This document shows positions 53,091-62,072 of a DNA stretch of 64,000 bases, piece by piece; within the stretch, counting starts at the first letter, position 1, and each line of letters starts with the position of its first letter. The translations under genes and the position numbers were made by a program. The notes beneath the pieces are model-generated. The model saw only the letters and a program-made list of their open reading frames with translations, had not been told where the DNA came from and ran no database searches. Source of the stretch: Catenovulum sediminis (GTDB lineage Bacteria; Pseudomonadota; Gammaproteobacteria; Enterobacterales; Alteromonadaceae). The stretch is taken from the NCBI RefSeq assembly GCF_040270295.1, contig NZ_JBELOE010000064.1, one strand, 5' to 3'.

Positions 53091-54125
53091 ATGACAACCG
53101 AGTTTAAAGAATATATTAAGATGATAGGTCGCGGTCAGCGTGCCGGGCAAACGTTAGATCAAGCGCAAGCAAAAGATGCAATGTTGCAGGTATTAGATGG
53201 GCAGGTAAGTGCCGAGCAGTTAGGTGCCTTTTTAATGCTCTTGCGTGTGAGAGAAGAAACACCTGAAGAGTTGGCTGGGTTTGTTGAGGCTATTAGAAGT
53301 TCAATCAATACTGAATTTGAAGGATTACAGATTGATTTGGATTTAGGTTGTTACGCGGGTAAAAGACGTCATTTGCCTTGGATGTTGCTCGCTATTATGG
53401 CGTTTGCACAAACTGGGCGCAAAATATTTGTGCATGGTACCGCAGAGCCAGAATCTAAGCGTTTATATATGCGAGAAACATTAGAGTACTTTGGTGTAAC
53501 TCCGGCTAAAAACAAACAGCAAGCTGAAGATATGCTACAAAGGTTTGGGTTTTGTTACGCAGAGCTTGAAGATGTACATGAAAAGTTGAATGAATTGATT
53601 CAATTACGTTCTTTATTTGGTTTACGCTCTTGCGCTAACACTTTGGCACGAATGTTGAATCCAAGTAATGCAGAGTTTAGTTTACATGGTGTTCATCATC
53701 GACATTTTGATGTACGTCATGTAGAAGTAGCTGAGTTATGCAATCAAGGTAATGTTATGTGCTTTCGTGGTGAAGGGGGGGAGATTGAATATAACCCTGA
53801 GCGTGATGTCAATTTACATTATTTTATTGCGGGACAAAAAGAGCACTTAACTTTCCCAGCTTTATTAGACGGGTGGCAAGTCAAACCGAGAGCGTTGGAG
53901 CTCAACCAGCTTAAAGCGTTTTGGTTGGGTGAGGTTGACAATGAATACGCTGAAAAAGCGGTTGTTGGTACTTTAGGTATTTATTTGGCTTTTAATGAAT
54001 TGGCTAAAGCGCAAAAAACAAAAACTGAGGAAGATAAAGCACAAATAGTAGAGCACGCAATTCAGCAAGCTCAGGATATTTGGCAACGTAGAGATTCTAA
54101 AAACGGGTTATTTGGTCAAAATTAA
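53091..54125 (+). CDS. TrpD2/YbiB-like protein (glycosyl-transferase fold)
   Basis: 344 aa, anthranilate phosphoribosyltransferase fold. The phosphate-binding GTGGDG of TrpD is replaced by CYAGKRRHLPW (about 83-93), as in YbiB/TrpD2 proteins, which bind nucleic acid and do not make tryptophan. An N-terminal helical domain (GRGQRAGQTLDQAQAKDAMLQVLDG) is present. Genes of this family recur beside nitrate assimilation genes in marine gammaproteobacteria (recollection). Its role here is unknown. Confidence 0.82.
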   Translation: MTTEFKEYIKMIGRGQRAGQTLDQAQAKDAMLQVLDGQVSAEQLGAFLMLLRVREETPEELAGFVEAIRSSINTEFEGLQIDLDLGCYAGKRRHLPWMLLAIMAFAQTGRKIFVHGTAEPESKRLYMRETLEYFGVTPAKNKQQAEDMLQRFGFCYAELEDVHEKLNELIQLRSLFGLRSCANTLARMLNPSNAEFSLHGVHHRHFDVRHVEVAELCNQGNVMCFRGEGGEIEYNPERDVNLHYFIAGQKEHLTFPALLDGWQVKPRALELNQLKAFWLGEVDNEYAEKAVVGTLGIYLAFNELAKAQKTKTEEDKAQIVEHAIQQAQDIWQRRDSKNGLFGQN

Positions 54126-54250
54126 GCACTTGATTGAGCGTCTGACTTGGCGCGCTCTACTACAAACAGTCTGGCTTTATAGTTAGGCTGTTTTTGTCGT
54201 TTTGTTTCTTATAACACATTGATAAATATTGATTTAATTTGTTTTTTTGC

Positions 54251-54280
54251 TTGACCATTCAAATCTTTTTAGCGTATTAT
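54251..54280 (+). promoter_or_regulatory. Sigma-70 promoter of the porin gene
   Basis: TTGACC (54251-54256) and TATTAT (54275-54280) are separated by 18 bp, in the gap between the YbiB-like gene and the porin. Confidence 0.65.
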
Positions 54281-54348
54281 AGTAGCGCGTCTATACATCC
54301 AGCATCACTTTCAAACACAGAATTTTTATTTGTAATTGGGAGTGACCT

Positions 54349-55545
54349 ATGGAACTTAAAAAATCTAAACTAGCATTAACTTTGGCATCTTTAATTGGTA
54401 CAGGGTTAATTTCTAGCCCCGCAATGGCTGCGGATTCTCTAGCTGAAGCTTTTAAAGAAGGCAAAGCAACGGGTGATCTTCGTTTACGTTATGAAAGTGT
54501 AGATGATGCATCTAGTGCTAATGCTCTAACCTTTAGAACGCGTCTTGGTTTTAAAACAGCTGACCTTAATGGGTTTACTGGCTTCGTTGAATTTGAAGAC
54601 AACCGTGTTGTTGCGGGTGTAGATGAATACAAAGTTCCGCCGGCAGGTAAAACTGAGCCCAGCGATAAAAGTGTCATTCCTGATCCAGAGTTTACCGAAC
54701 TTGAACAAGCTTATATTGCTTATAAAAGCGGAGGCTTCTCTGCAAAACTAGGTCGTCAGGTATTAACTTTAGATGGGCATCGTCATGTGGGTCATGTCGG
54801 CTGGAGACAGGATAGACAAACTTTCGATGCATTAAATGTGGTATATGGCGTTGGTGATTTTACCGCGAATGTTTCTTACGTCTATAAACATAACCGAATT
54901 TTTGCTGAAGCCACGGATATCGATTCAAGCGATATTTTAGTCAACCTTTCTTATAAAACACCGGTTGGTAAAGTTGTGGTTTATGGTTACCAAATTGATA
55001 CAGATCCAGCAGGCCGGGAAGATCTAGATACATATGGTGTCAGTTTTGCGGGTAGCACAGGCAGTGATGTTAAGTTTTTATACTCTGCTGAATACGCGAC
55101 ACAGGACAATAACAAAGGTAATGATACGGATTATTTAAGCTTAGAGTTGGGCGCTGTGTTTAGTGGCGTTACCGTTAAATTAGGTCAGGAAACTTTGGGC
55201 TCGGATGATGGGCTTGCAAATTTTGCGACACCTTTAGCGACGCTGCATAAGTTCAATGGTTTTGCTGATGTATTTTTAGGCGGTACTTTTGCATCGGGCG
55301 GTTTACCAAATGGTTTGGTTGATACTTATGGTTTTGTTGGCACGAAAGTGGGTGGTATTGCACTAAAAGCTTTCTATCACACGTTCAAATCAGATTTTGG
55401 TTCGATTGATTATGGTGACGAAATCGATTTGGTTGCGGCAACTAAAGTAGGAGATTATGGTGTGGGTCTGAAATACGCCAGTTTCTCTGCTGACATGGGT
55501 ACTGACAAAGATATTTTATGGGCTTGGGTTGAAACTAAGTTTTAA
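54349..55545 (+). CDS. Outer-membrane porin (alginate-export-like family)
   Basis: 398 aa. A signal peptide (LTLASLIGTGLISSPAMAAD) is followed by a beta-barrel with repeated YxF/YxY strand ends. The N-terminal strand pattern DLRLRYESVDDASSANALTFRTRLGFKT fits the alginate-export-like porin group. The final strand ends in AWVETKF (C-terminal Phe). It probably admits nitrate or nitrite to the periplasm; substrate specificity is inferred from the neighbours. Confidence 0.88.
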   Translation: MELKKSKLALTLASLIGTGLISSPAMAADSLAEAFKEGKATGDLRLRYESVDDASSANALTFRTRLGFKTADLNGFTGFVEFEDNRVVAGVDEYKVPPAGKTEPSDKSVIPDPEFTELEQAYIAYKSGGFSAKLGRQVLTLDGHRHVGHVGWRQDRQTFDALNVVYGVGDFTANVSYVYKHNRIFAEATDIDSSDILVNLSYKTPVGKVVVYGYQIDTDPAGREDLDTYGVSFAGSTGSDVKFLYSAEYATQDNNKGNDTDYLSLELGAVFSGVTVKLGQETLGSDDGLANFATPLATLHKFNGFADVFLGGTFASGGLPNGLVDTYGFVGTKVGGIALKAFYHTFKSDFGSIDYGDEIDLVAATKVGDYGVGLKYASFSADMGTDKDILWAWVETKF

Positions 55546-55592
55546 TCTTTGTTGATAGTGCTTGCTACCGCAACACGTCAGTATGTTTATGT

Positions 55593-55614
55593 ATGTCGGC
55601 CGTAAGGCCGACAT
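55593..55614 (+). terminator. Terminator after the porin
   Basis: ATGTCGGCC/GGCCGACAT with a GTAA loop is a perfect 9-bp stem, followed by TTTGTAGG. The stem resembles the REP-like arms elsewhere in the window. Confidence 0.7.
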
Positions 55615-55811
55615 TTTGTAGGCTGCCACTTTAATCCGACAAAAGAGCGATCAACACCCAGTTAACCATCTGTTCATACTCACCCGTTCGCATTAATATT
55701 CATTTATCACACAGACACGCGTAAATATATCTCTATAGCTTTAACGCAGCATCCTTGCTGCGAAAGTCTGTTTAGATAAATTGAATATCAACACGCACTC
55801 GAATCCGCTTT

Positions 55812-56022
55812 CTCGAAACTCGCAGCTCTAGCCCAGAAAACTAGTGTTTAATATTGGGTTGTCGGGCTAAAGCCACGACCTACAATGCACTTGAAACTTG
55901 AAACTTGAAACTTGAAACTTGAAACTTGAAACTTGAAACTTGAAACTTGAAACTCGTAGCTGGTAGCTACCAGCTACCAGCTACCAGCTACCAGCTCGCA
56001 GCTCGCAGCTCGTAACTCGCAG
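55812..56022. repeat. Second anchor plus mixed heptamer array
   Basis: The 26-base anchor (55861-55886) is identical to 38251-38276 and again stands 3 bases before 7-bp units. Nine CTTGAAA units (55890-55952) are followed by CTCGTAG, CTGGTAG, four CTACCAG, and CTCGCAG or CTCGTAA units to 56022, 19 in all. Three further heptamers (CTCGAAA, CTCGCAG, CTCTAGC) lie before the anchor at 55812-55832. No gene is seen in 55546-56302. Confidence 0.85.
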
Positions 56023-56246
56023 CTCTAAAAACCATTGCTCAAACAAAGTGCGCTTAACTGGTATTTAATCCGCGCATTTGCTGTGCATTAATGGTGCAGG
56101 GTGCTTCACCAAAGTGAAAAATCATTTATAGAAGAATTGTAAGGAACGCTCAAAAAGCGGGTTTTGTTACTTCTTCAACGAAAAGCATATAAAATAAAAT
56201 CAATTAAAACAGCAAATTAAAAAATATATTTGTCGTTATTAAAGTT

Positions 56247-56263
56247 TTGGCATCGGCTTTGCT
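56247..56263 (+). promoter_or_regulatory. Sigma-54 promoter of cobA-nirBD
   Basis: TTGGCATCGGCTTTGCT: GG (56249-56250) and GC (56261-56262) with exactly N10 between. Transcription would start near 56274, 29 bp before the cobA ATG. Confidence 0.8.
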
Positions 56264-56302
56264 TTTAATGAATTATTCGTTCATTACTAAGCTTGTGCAA
56301 AG

Positions 56303-57106
56303 ATGTTTAAGTTAGTAACAAAAGACATTGGTGTTGGTAAAGTTTTCCTTGTTGGCGCGGGACCTGGAGATGCCGATCTTATTACAGTTAAAGCGCTAAG
56401 ATGCATTCAAACTGCAGATATTATTTTATATGACCGTTTGGTCAGCGATGATATCCGTAGTTTGTTTCCTGCCACTACACCTGCATTTTATGTAGGTAAA
56501 GCAATGGGTCACCATTGTATTCCGCAAGATCAATTAAATGCTCTACTCATCGAAAAAGCACAAAAAGGTTTCAGTATCTGTCGTTTAAAAGGCGGCGACC
56601 CATTTGTATTTGGTCGAGGCGGTGAAGAAATGCTGGCGCTAAAACAGCAAGGTATTGAAGTTGAAGTTGTACCAGGTGTCACCTCTGGTGTTGGCGCGGC
56701 TGCTTATGCGGGTATTCCGGTCACGCATCGTGGTACTTCGCAGGCTTGTACTTTCATCACTGCACATGCTGAAAAAGAATTAAACGTGGATTGGCAAGCT
56801 TTAGCTCGCTTAGATCACACACTCGTTTTTTATATGGGATTAAACAAGTTGCCGGACATTCGCCAGCAGCTTACAACGCATGGTTTAGCTGCGGATACAC
56901 CAGCCGCACTAATTGAGAATGGTTGTCGTAAAGAGCAAAGAGTTTTTACAGGGAGTGTATCTGACTTAGAAGGGTTGGCAAAACAACACAAGTTGCAGTC
57001 GCCCACTTTGGTCGTAATTGGTCATGTTGTCGAGTTAGCAGAATCCCTGCACTGGTTTGGATCACTGACCAGTTCAAATTCTGAATGGACGCAGTTGTCA
57101 GCTTAA
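56303..57106 (+). CDS. cobA: Uroporphyrinogen-III C-methyltransferase (SUMT)
   Basis: 267 aa. It has the precorrin-methylase pattern: VFLVGAGPGDADLITVKALRCIQTADIILYDRLVS, the LKGGDPFVFGRGGEEM motif, and VTSGVGAAAYAGIPVTHRG. It makes precorrin-2 for siroheme, the NirB cofactor. It lacks the oxidase/chelatase domain of CysG, which must be encoded elsewhere. It lies 19 bp before nirB, probably in the same operon. Confidence 0.93.
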   Translation: MFKLVTKDIGVGKVFLVGAGPGDADLITVKALRCIQTADIILYDRLVSDDIRSLFPATTPAFYVGKAMGHHCIPQDQLNALLIEKAQKGFSICRLKGGDPFVFGRGGEEMLALKQQGIEVEVVPGVTSGVGAAAYAGIPVTHRGTSQACTFITAHAEKELNVDWQALARLDHTLVFYMGLNKLPDIRQQLTTHGLAADTPAALIENGCRKEQRVFTGSVSDLEGLAKQHKLQSPTLVVIGHVVELAESLHWFGSLTSSNSEWTQLSA

Positions 57107-57125
57107 TAGAGGGTAAGTAAATAAA

Positions 57126-59705
57126 ATGAGCAAGCAAAAAATAGTTGTTGTTGGTAACGGTATGGTTGGGCATAAGTTCATCGAAAACATGATTGAACAT
57201 CCAGATTATGACCAGTATGAAGTCGTCACATTTTCAGAAGAGCCGCGTCTTGCCTATGACCGTGTGCAGCTGTCCTACTACTTTGCTGGTAAAACAGTAG
57301 ATGAGTTAATGCTGACGTCTCCAGACTTTTATGACGAAAATGGAGTGCGTTTTATTGTTAATGATAAAGTCGTAACCATTGATAGCGATAATAATAAAAT
57401 CGTGACGGCCAGTGGGCGTGAAGAATCATACGACAAACTTATTTTAGCCACTGGTTCTTATCCTTTTGTTCCACCTGTACCGGGTCGAGAGCAAGATCAC
57501 TGTTTAGTATACCGAACCATTGAAGATTTAGAGGCGATCACTGCATCAGCAAAAGAAAGTAAAGTAGGTGTTGTAGTCGGCGGTGGTTTGTTAGGTTTAG
57601 AAGCGGCCAATGCGCTACAAAACTTAGGCTTAAAATCACACGTTGTTGAATTTGCGCCTAGATTGATGGCTGTTCAATTAGACGAAGGTGGCGGTCAGTT
57701 ATTACGTAGTAAGATTGAATCGCTTGGTGTGGGTGTTCACACCGAAAAAAATACAACTGAAATCGTAGCTGGTGAAACCTGTCGTTATCGAATGAATTTT
57801 GCAGATGGCACGCATTTAGAAACAGACATGATTGTTTTTTCTGCTGGTATTCGTCCACAAGATGAGTTAGCTCGTCAATTTGATATCGAAATTGGTCCTC
57901 GTGGCGGTATCGTCATTGATAACTTCTGTCAAACATCGGCTAAAGATATTTACGCCATTGGTGAATGTGCGCTATGGGATGGCAAAATATTTGGCTTAGT
58001 GGCACCGGGCTACAATATGGCCAAAGTTGCGGCATCTCATATCACAGGTGGTCAAGAAGCGTTTGAAGGCGCGGATATGAGTACCAAATTAAAATTATTA
58101 GGTGTTGATGTGGCGAGTATCGGTGATGCGCAAGGTCGCACACCGGGTAGTTTAAGTTACACCTATAGTGATGGTCATGCGGGTGTTTACAAACGCTTAA
58201 TTGTCTGTGCAGAGAACAAAAAAGTACTGGGTGCAGTATTGGTCGGTGATGTGGAAGCATACGGCAATTTGTTACAAATGATGTTAGGCGATATTGATAT
58301 CCCAGGTTCTCCAGAGGCTTTCATTTTACCCGCAATGGACGGTGCAGCGCCGGCACTGGGGGTCGATGCGTTACCAGACAGTGCGCAAATATGTTCATGT
58401 CACGATGTTTCAAAAGGCGATATTTTTGAAGCGGTAAAAGGAGGTTGTACTGATATAGCCGGCATTAAATCTTGTACCAAAGCGGTAACAGGTTGTGGTG
58501 GTTGTGCTGCGATGACGACGCAGGTGATGAACGCTGCATTAACTGAAATGGGTGTCGAAGTTAATAACAATATTTGTGCACACTTTGAATACACGCGACA
58601 GGAATTATTTGACATTGTACGTGCGAAGAAAATCAAAACGTTCGATCAGCTAATCAGTGAACATGGGCATGGAAAAGGCTGTGAAATTTGTAAGCCAGCT
58701 GTCGGTTCTATGTTAGCCACTCAGTGGAATGATTATGTTCTTTCCGACGACAATATACAGCTGCAGGATACCAATGATATCTTTTTAGCCAACATGCAAA
58801 AAGATGGTACTTACTCTGTTGTTCCACGTATGGCTGCTGGGGAAGTAACACCGGATCAATTGATTGCATTGGGCGAGATTGGTAAAGAGTTTAACTTGTA
58901 TACCAAACTAACGGGCGGTCAACGTATAGACTTCTTCGGCGCACAATTGCATCAGCTTCCAGTTATTTGGGAAAAGCTCATTGCTGCCGGTTTCGAAACA
59001 GGCCATGCGTACGGTAAATCTTTACGTACGGTTAAATCTTGTGTTGGTTCGACTTGGTGTCGTTACGGTATGCTAGATTCTGTCTCTATGGCTGTCTTAT
59101 TAGAAATGCGCTACAAAGGCATGCGGACCCCGCATAAGGTGAAAATGGCGGTTTCTGGTTGTACCCGTGAATGTGCTGAAGCACAAAGTAAAGATGTGGG
59201 TGTCATTGCAACGGATAAAGGTTGGAACCTTTACGTTTGTGGTAACGGTGGTATGAAACCGCGCCATGCTGATTTATTTGCAACCGATTTAGACGATGAA
59301 ACATTAATCAAATACGTCGATCGATTCTACATGTTCTATAGCCATACAGCAGATCGTTTACAGCGAACTTCGGTTTGGATGGATAACATGGAAGGCGGCT
59401 TAGACTACCTTAAGTCTGTCATTATTGACGATAAATTGGGTATCTGCGAAGAGCTTGAAGCTGACATGCAGCGCATTATCGATAACTACGAATGTGAGTG
59501 GAAGAAAACGATTCATAGTAAAGAAAGACTTAAGCGATTTGCTCACTTTATTAACTCTGATGCGACAGACGATTCGCTTGCATATGTTGCAGAGCGTGGT
59601 CAAGAGCGTGCCCGTATTGATATGCAAGCCAGAGCAAAAATTAGCAAAGGTGAAATTATTAAAACCCTTGACGTCACTGAAGTCGAAGCGGTTGAGCCAG
59701 TATAA
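57126..59705 (+). CDS. nirB: Nitrite reductase (NADH), large subunit
   Basis: 859 aa. The N-terminal FAD/NAD domains (1-400) resemble NasB. A BFD [2Fe-2S] domain (CSCHDVSKGDIFEAVKGGC...CTKAVTGCGGC) and the siroheme/[4Fe-4S] reductase domains follow (SCVGSTWCRYG; SGCTRECAEAQSKDVGVI with cluster cysteines). It reduces nitrite to ammonium with NADH in the cytoplasm. Length and domain order are normal. Confidence 0.95.
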   Translation: MSKQKIVVVGNGMVGHKFIENMIEHPDYDQYEVVTFSEEPRLAYDRVQLSYYFAGKTVDELMLTSPDFYDENGVRFIVNDKVVTIDSDNNKIVTASGREESYDKLILATGSYPFVPPVPGREQDHCLVYRTIEDLEAITASAKESKVGVVVGGGLLGLEAANALQNLGLKSHVVEFAPRLMAVQLDEGGGQLLRSKIESLGVGVHTEKNTTEIVAGETCRYRMNFADGTHLETDMIVFSAGIRPQDELARQFDIEIGPRGGIVIDNFCQTSAKDIYAIGECALWDGKIFGLVAPGYNMAKVAASHITGGQEAFEGADMSTKLKLLGVDVASIGDAQGRTPGSLSYTYSDGHAGVYKRLIVCAENKKVLGAVLVGDVEAYGNLLQMMLGDIDIPGSPEAFILPAMDGAAPALGVDALPDSAQICSCHDVSKGDIFEAVKGGCTDIAGIKSCTKAVTGCGGCAAMTTQVMNAALTEMGVEVNNNICAHFEYTRQELFDIVRAKKIKTFDQLISEHGHGKGCEICKPAVGSMLATQWNDYVLSDDNIQLQDTNDIFLANMQKDGTYSVVPRMAAGEVTPDQLIALGEIGKEFNLYTKLTGGQRIDFFGAQLHQLPVIWEKLIAAGFETGHAYGKSLRTVKSCVGSTWCRYGMLDSVSMAVLLEMRYKGMRTPHKVKMAVSGCTRECAEAQSKDVGVIATDKGWNLYVCGNGGMKPRHADLFATDLDDETLIKYVDRFYMFYSHTADRLQRTSVWMDNMEGGLDYLKSVIIDDKLGICEELEADMQRIIDNYECEWKKTIHSKERLKRFAHFINSDATDDSLAYVAERGQERARIDMQARAKISKGEIIKTLDVTEVEAVEPV

Positions 59706-59723
59706 GTGCAGGAGATATTTAAA

Positions 59724-60050
59724 ATGAGTCAAGATTGGAAAGATATTTGTAATTTCTCTGATTTAGTAAAAAACACAGGTGTTTGTGCACTGCACAATAA
59801 CGAGCAGGTTGCCATTTTTGTTGATGATGAAAATCACGTTTACGCGATTTCAAATTATGATCCATGTGGCAATGCGTATGTGTTATCGCGAGGTCTAATT
59901 GCTGATTGCAAAGGTAGGCTAACGGTAGCCTCTCCTTTATACAAGCAGCACTTTGATTTGCAAACGGGAGAATGTTTAGAAGAGCCGGAAAACTCGGTTA
60001 AAGCTTATCCTGTGCGTGTTGAAAATGGAAAGGTGCAACTTTCAGCCTAG
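59724..60050 (+). CDS. nirD: Nitrite reductase small subunit
   Basis: 108 aa from ATG 59724 (AGGAGA upstream; the open frame starts six codons earlier inside the nirB end). It has the Rieske-like NirD fold (GVCALHNNEQVAIFVDDENHVYAISNYDPCGNAYVLSRGLI...FDLQTGECLEEPENSVKAYPVRVENGKVQL). It lacks Rieske cluster ligands, as NirD proteins do. It partners NirB. Confidence 0.92.
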   Translation: MSQDWKDICNFSDLVKNTGVCALHNNEQVAIFVDDENHVYAISNYDPCGNAYVLSRGLIADCKGRLTVASPLYKQHFDLQTGECLEEPENSVKAYPVRVENGKVQLSA

Positions 60051-60085
60051 TCGATTTTAGTTACTTACCCTCTAAGTAGTAACTC

Positions 60086-60103
60086 GCCGGCCTTCGGGTC
60101 GGC
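60086..60103 (+). terminator. GC-rich hairpin between nirD and the transporter
   Basis: GCCGGCC-TTCG-GGTCGGC is a 7-bp stem with a UUCG tetraloop. AT-rich sequence, not a pure T-run, follows. It is probably an attenuator or mRNA stabiliser between cotranscribed genes. Confidence 0.5.
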
Positions 60104-60133
60104 CACCAAATTTTTAATTTTGAGGTTTATATC

Positions 60134-61603
60134 GTGGATAAAGATACTAAGTTTAATCTTTTTTCCTTTACCGGAAAAATGAAAGTCCTGCACATGTCGT
60201 GGATGGCTTTTTTTATCACATTTTTTGTGTGGTTTAACCATGCACCTTTGATGGGCGCAATCGCAGAATCGTTAGGACTGAGCGCAGCTCAGGCTAAGAC
60301 ACTCCTTATACTGAATGTTGCGCTGACGATTCCAGCGCGAATTATTATCGGTATGTTGACTGATAAATTTGGTCCTCGCCGAGTATATTCTGCTTTGCTT
60401 TTTATTAGTGCTTTTCCATGTTTTATGTTCGCTTTTGCCGATAGCTTTGAAGTCGCCGCGTTAGCACGTTTGTTGTTAGGTTTTATTGGTGCTGGTTTTG
60501 TCATTGGTATTCGCATGGTCAGTGAATGGTTCCCACACAATGAATTAGGTACTGCAGAAGGTATTTATGGTGGCTGGGGTAACTTTGGTTCGGCTGCGGC
60601 TTCATTTACTTTACCTTGGATTGCAGTGTTAATTGGTGGTGATGATGCTTGGAGATACTCAATTGCAATTACGGGTGTTGTGTGTTTCTTCTGGGGGTTT
60701 GTTTACTACAACACAGTAAGCGATACACCAAAAGGGTCTACTTATTTCCGTCCTAAAAACATTGGTGGTATGGAAGTAACCAGTAAAGGCGATTTTGCAT
60801 TTTTAATTGTCATGAAATTACCTATGTATTTCGCGTTAGCATTGTTGACTTGGAAGTTATCGCCAAACGGTGTTCAACTTATTTCTGAAACTTTTGCATT
60901 AGCCGCTTATGTGGGGTTAGTAGCGCTATTTATTATCGATTGTTATAAAGCGTATGAAGTTAACCGCGAAATGTTTGTCAAGCCGGTACCTGAAATTCAG
61001 CGTTATAAATTTAAGCAGGTTGCAGTATTAAATATTTTGTATTTTGCAACTTTTGGTTCAGAGTTAGCAGTGGTTTCTATGTTACCTATGTTCTTTGCTG
61101 ATACTTTTGGTTTGTCAGCAGTGGTTGCGGGTATGGTTGCTTCGGCGTACGCTTTTATGAACTTAATGTCTAGACCGGGCGGTGGTTTAATCTCGGATAA
61201 GTTTGGCCGTAAAAAGACCTTATTGATTTTAACCGCGGGTTTAGCAGTCGGTTATTTTGTCATGAGTCTGATTGATGCAACATGGCCTGTATGGGTTGCT
61301 ATGGTAGCAGCAATGGCTTGTTCTTTCTTTGTACAAGCAGGTGAAGGTGCAGTATTTGCTGTAGTACCGCTTATCAAACGTCGATTAACAGGACAAATTG
61401 CCGGGATGACCGGTGCGTACGGAAACGTTGGTGCAGTCACTTACTTAACGATTTATTCTATGGTTGATGCGTCAACATTCTTCATTGTAATCGCATGTAC
61501 AGCAGTGCTTGGGTTTGTTACGCTGCTGTTGATGGAAGAGCCAAGTGGGCACATGGCTGAAGTACGTGAAGATGGTTCAGTTGAGTTGATAAAAGTGGGT
61601 TAA
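60134..61603 (+). CDS. narK: MFS nitrate/nitrite transporter (NarK/NasA type)
   Basis: 489 aa from a GTG start (TGAGGT upstream). About 12 transmembrane segments and the MFS nitrate signature region (GWGNFGSAAASFTLP, MTDKFGPRR and the second half's SDKFGRKKTLL and GEGAVFAVVPLIKRRLTGQIAGMTGAYGNVGAV) are present. It takes up nitrate, or exchanges nitrate for nitrite. With the ABC importer it gives two uptake routes. It ends the nir operon; a terminator follows. Confidence 0.92.
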   Translation: MDKDTKFNLFSFTGKMKVLHMSWMAFFITFFVWFNHAPLMGAIAESLGLSAAQAKTLLILNVALTIPARIIIGMLTDKFGPRRVYSALLFISAFPCFMFAFADSFEVAALARLLLGFIGAGFVIGIRMVSEWFPHNELGTAEGIYGGWGNFGSAAASFTLPWIAVLIGGDDAWRYSIAITGVVCFFWGFVYYNTVSDTPKGSTYFRPKNIGGMEVTSKGDFAFLIVMKLPMYFALALLTWKLSPNGVQLISETFALAAYVGLVALFIIDCYKAYEVNREMFVKPVPEIQRYKFKQVAVLNILYFATFGSELAVVSMLPMFFADTFGLSAVVAGMVASAYAFMNLMSRPGGGLISDKFGRKKTLLILTAGLAVGYFVMSLIDATWPVWVAMVAAMACSFFVQAGEGAVFAVVPLIKRRLTGQIAGMTGAYGNVGAVTYLTIYSMVDASTFFIVIACTAVLGFVTLLLMEEPSGHMAEVREDGSVELIKVG

Positions 61604-61639
61604 TCTTTAAGGTTAATTTATAAATTTTTAAAAACCGTC

Positions 61640-61674
61640 AAGCGAAGTGCTGCAATGCAGGCTTCGCTTTTTTA
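61640..61674 (+). terminator. Terminator after the nitrate transporter
   Basis: AAGCGAAG (61640-61647) pairs with CTTCGCTT (61662-61669), with a second inner pairing TGCTGCA/TGCAG, followed by a T-run. Confidence 0.75.
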
Positions 61675-61698
61675 CTTTTAAAAGATCAACCGACCTTA

Positions 61699-61962
61699 GG
61701 GCGTGTTTATCTTTGTTTATAATTTGAGCTGAGAGAAAAAATGGTCTTAGGCAAGGCAGAAATAATGAAGTTTAGTCATCTAAATAAGTTATTTCTAACG
61801 CTGCATAAGACCATTTTGGCCTCAGCCCGAAGGGCAATGGCTATTTTAACCCTTAACGACATTAGAATTCGTTTATTTAGAATGACTAAACCCCACTCAT
61901 TCTGCTTTGTTAATGATTAAAATAGCCTATTGCTCAAAAATAATACAAAAATAAACACGCCC
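61699..61962. mobile_element. 264-bp MITE-like inverted-repeat element
   Basis: The ends are perfect 12-bp inverted repeats (GGGCGTGTTTAT/ATAAACACGCCC). Two more inverted pairs lie inside (AAAATGGTCTTA.../...TAAGACCATTTT, and GGCTATTTTAA/TTAAAATAGCC), so it could fold as a long branched hairpin. It has no coding capacity. It fills the gap between the transporter and DUF1501 genes. No clear target duplication is visible. Confidence 0.65.
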
Positions 61963-62072
61963 AGTTATTCGGCATTCAAACTGTATTTTATTTATATATG
62001 GATGTTACATTTTAAATACAATTTCGTAAAGTCTAAATGCCGAATTTCAGAGTAAAGTTATGCGAGTGAAAC

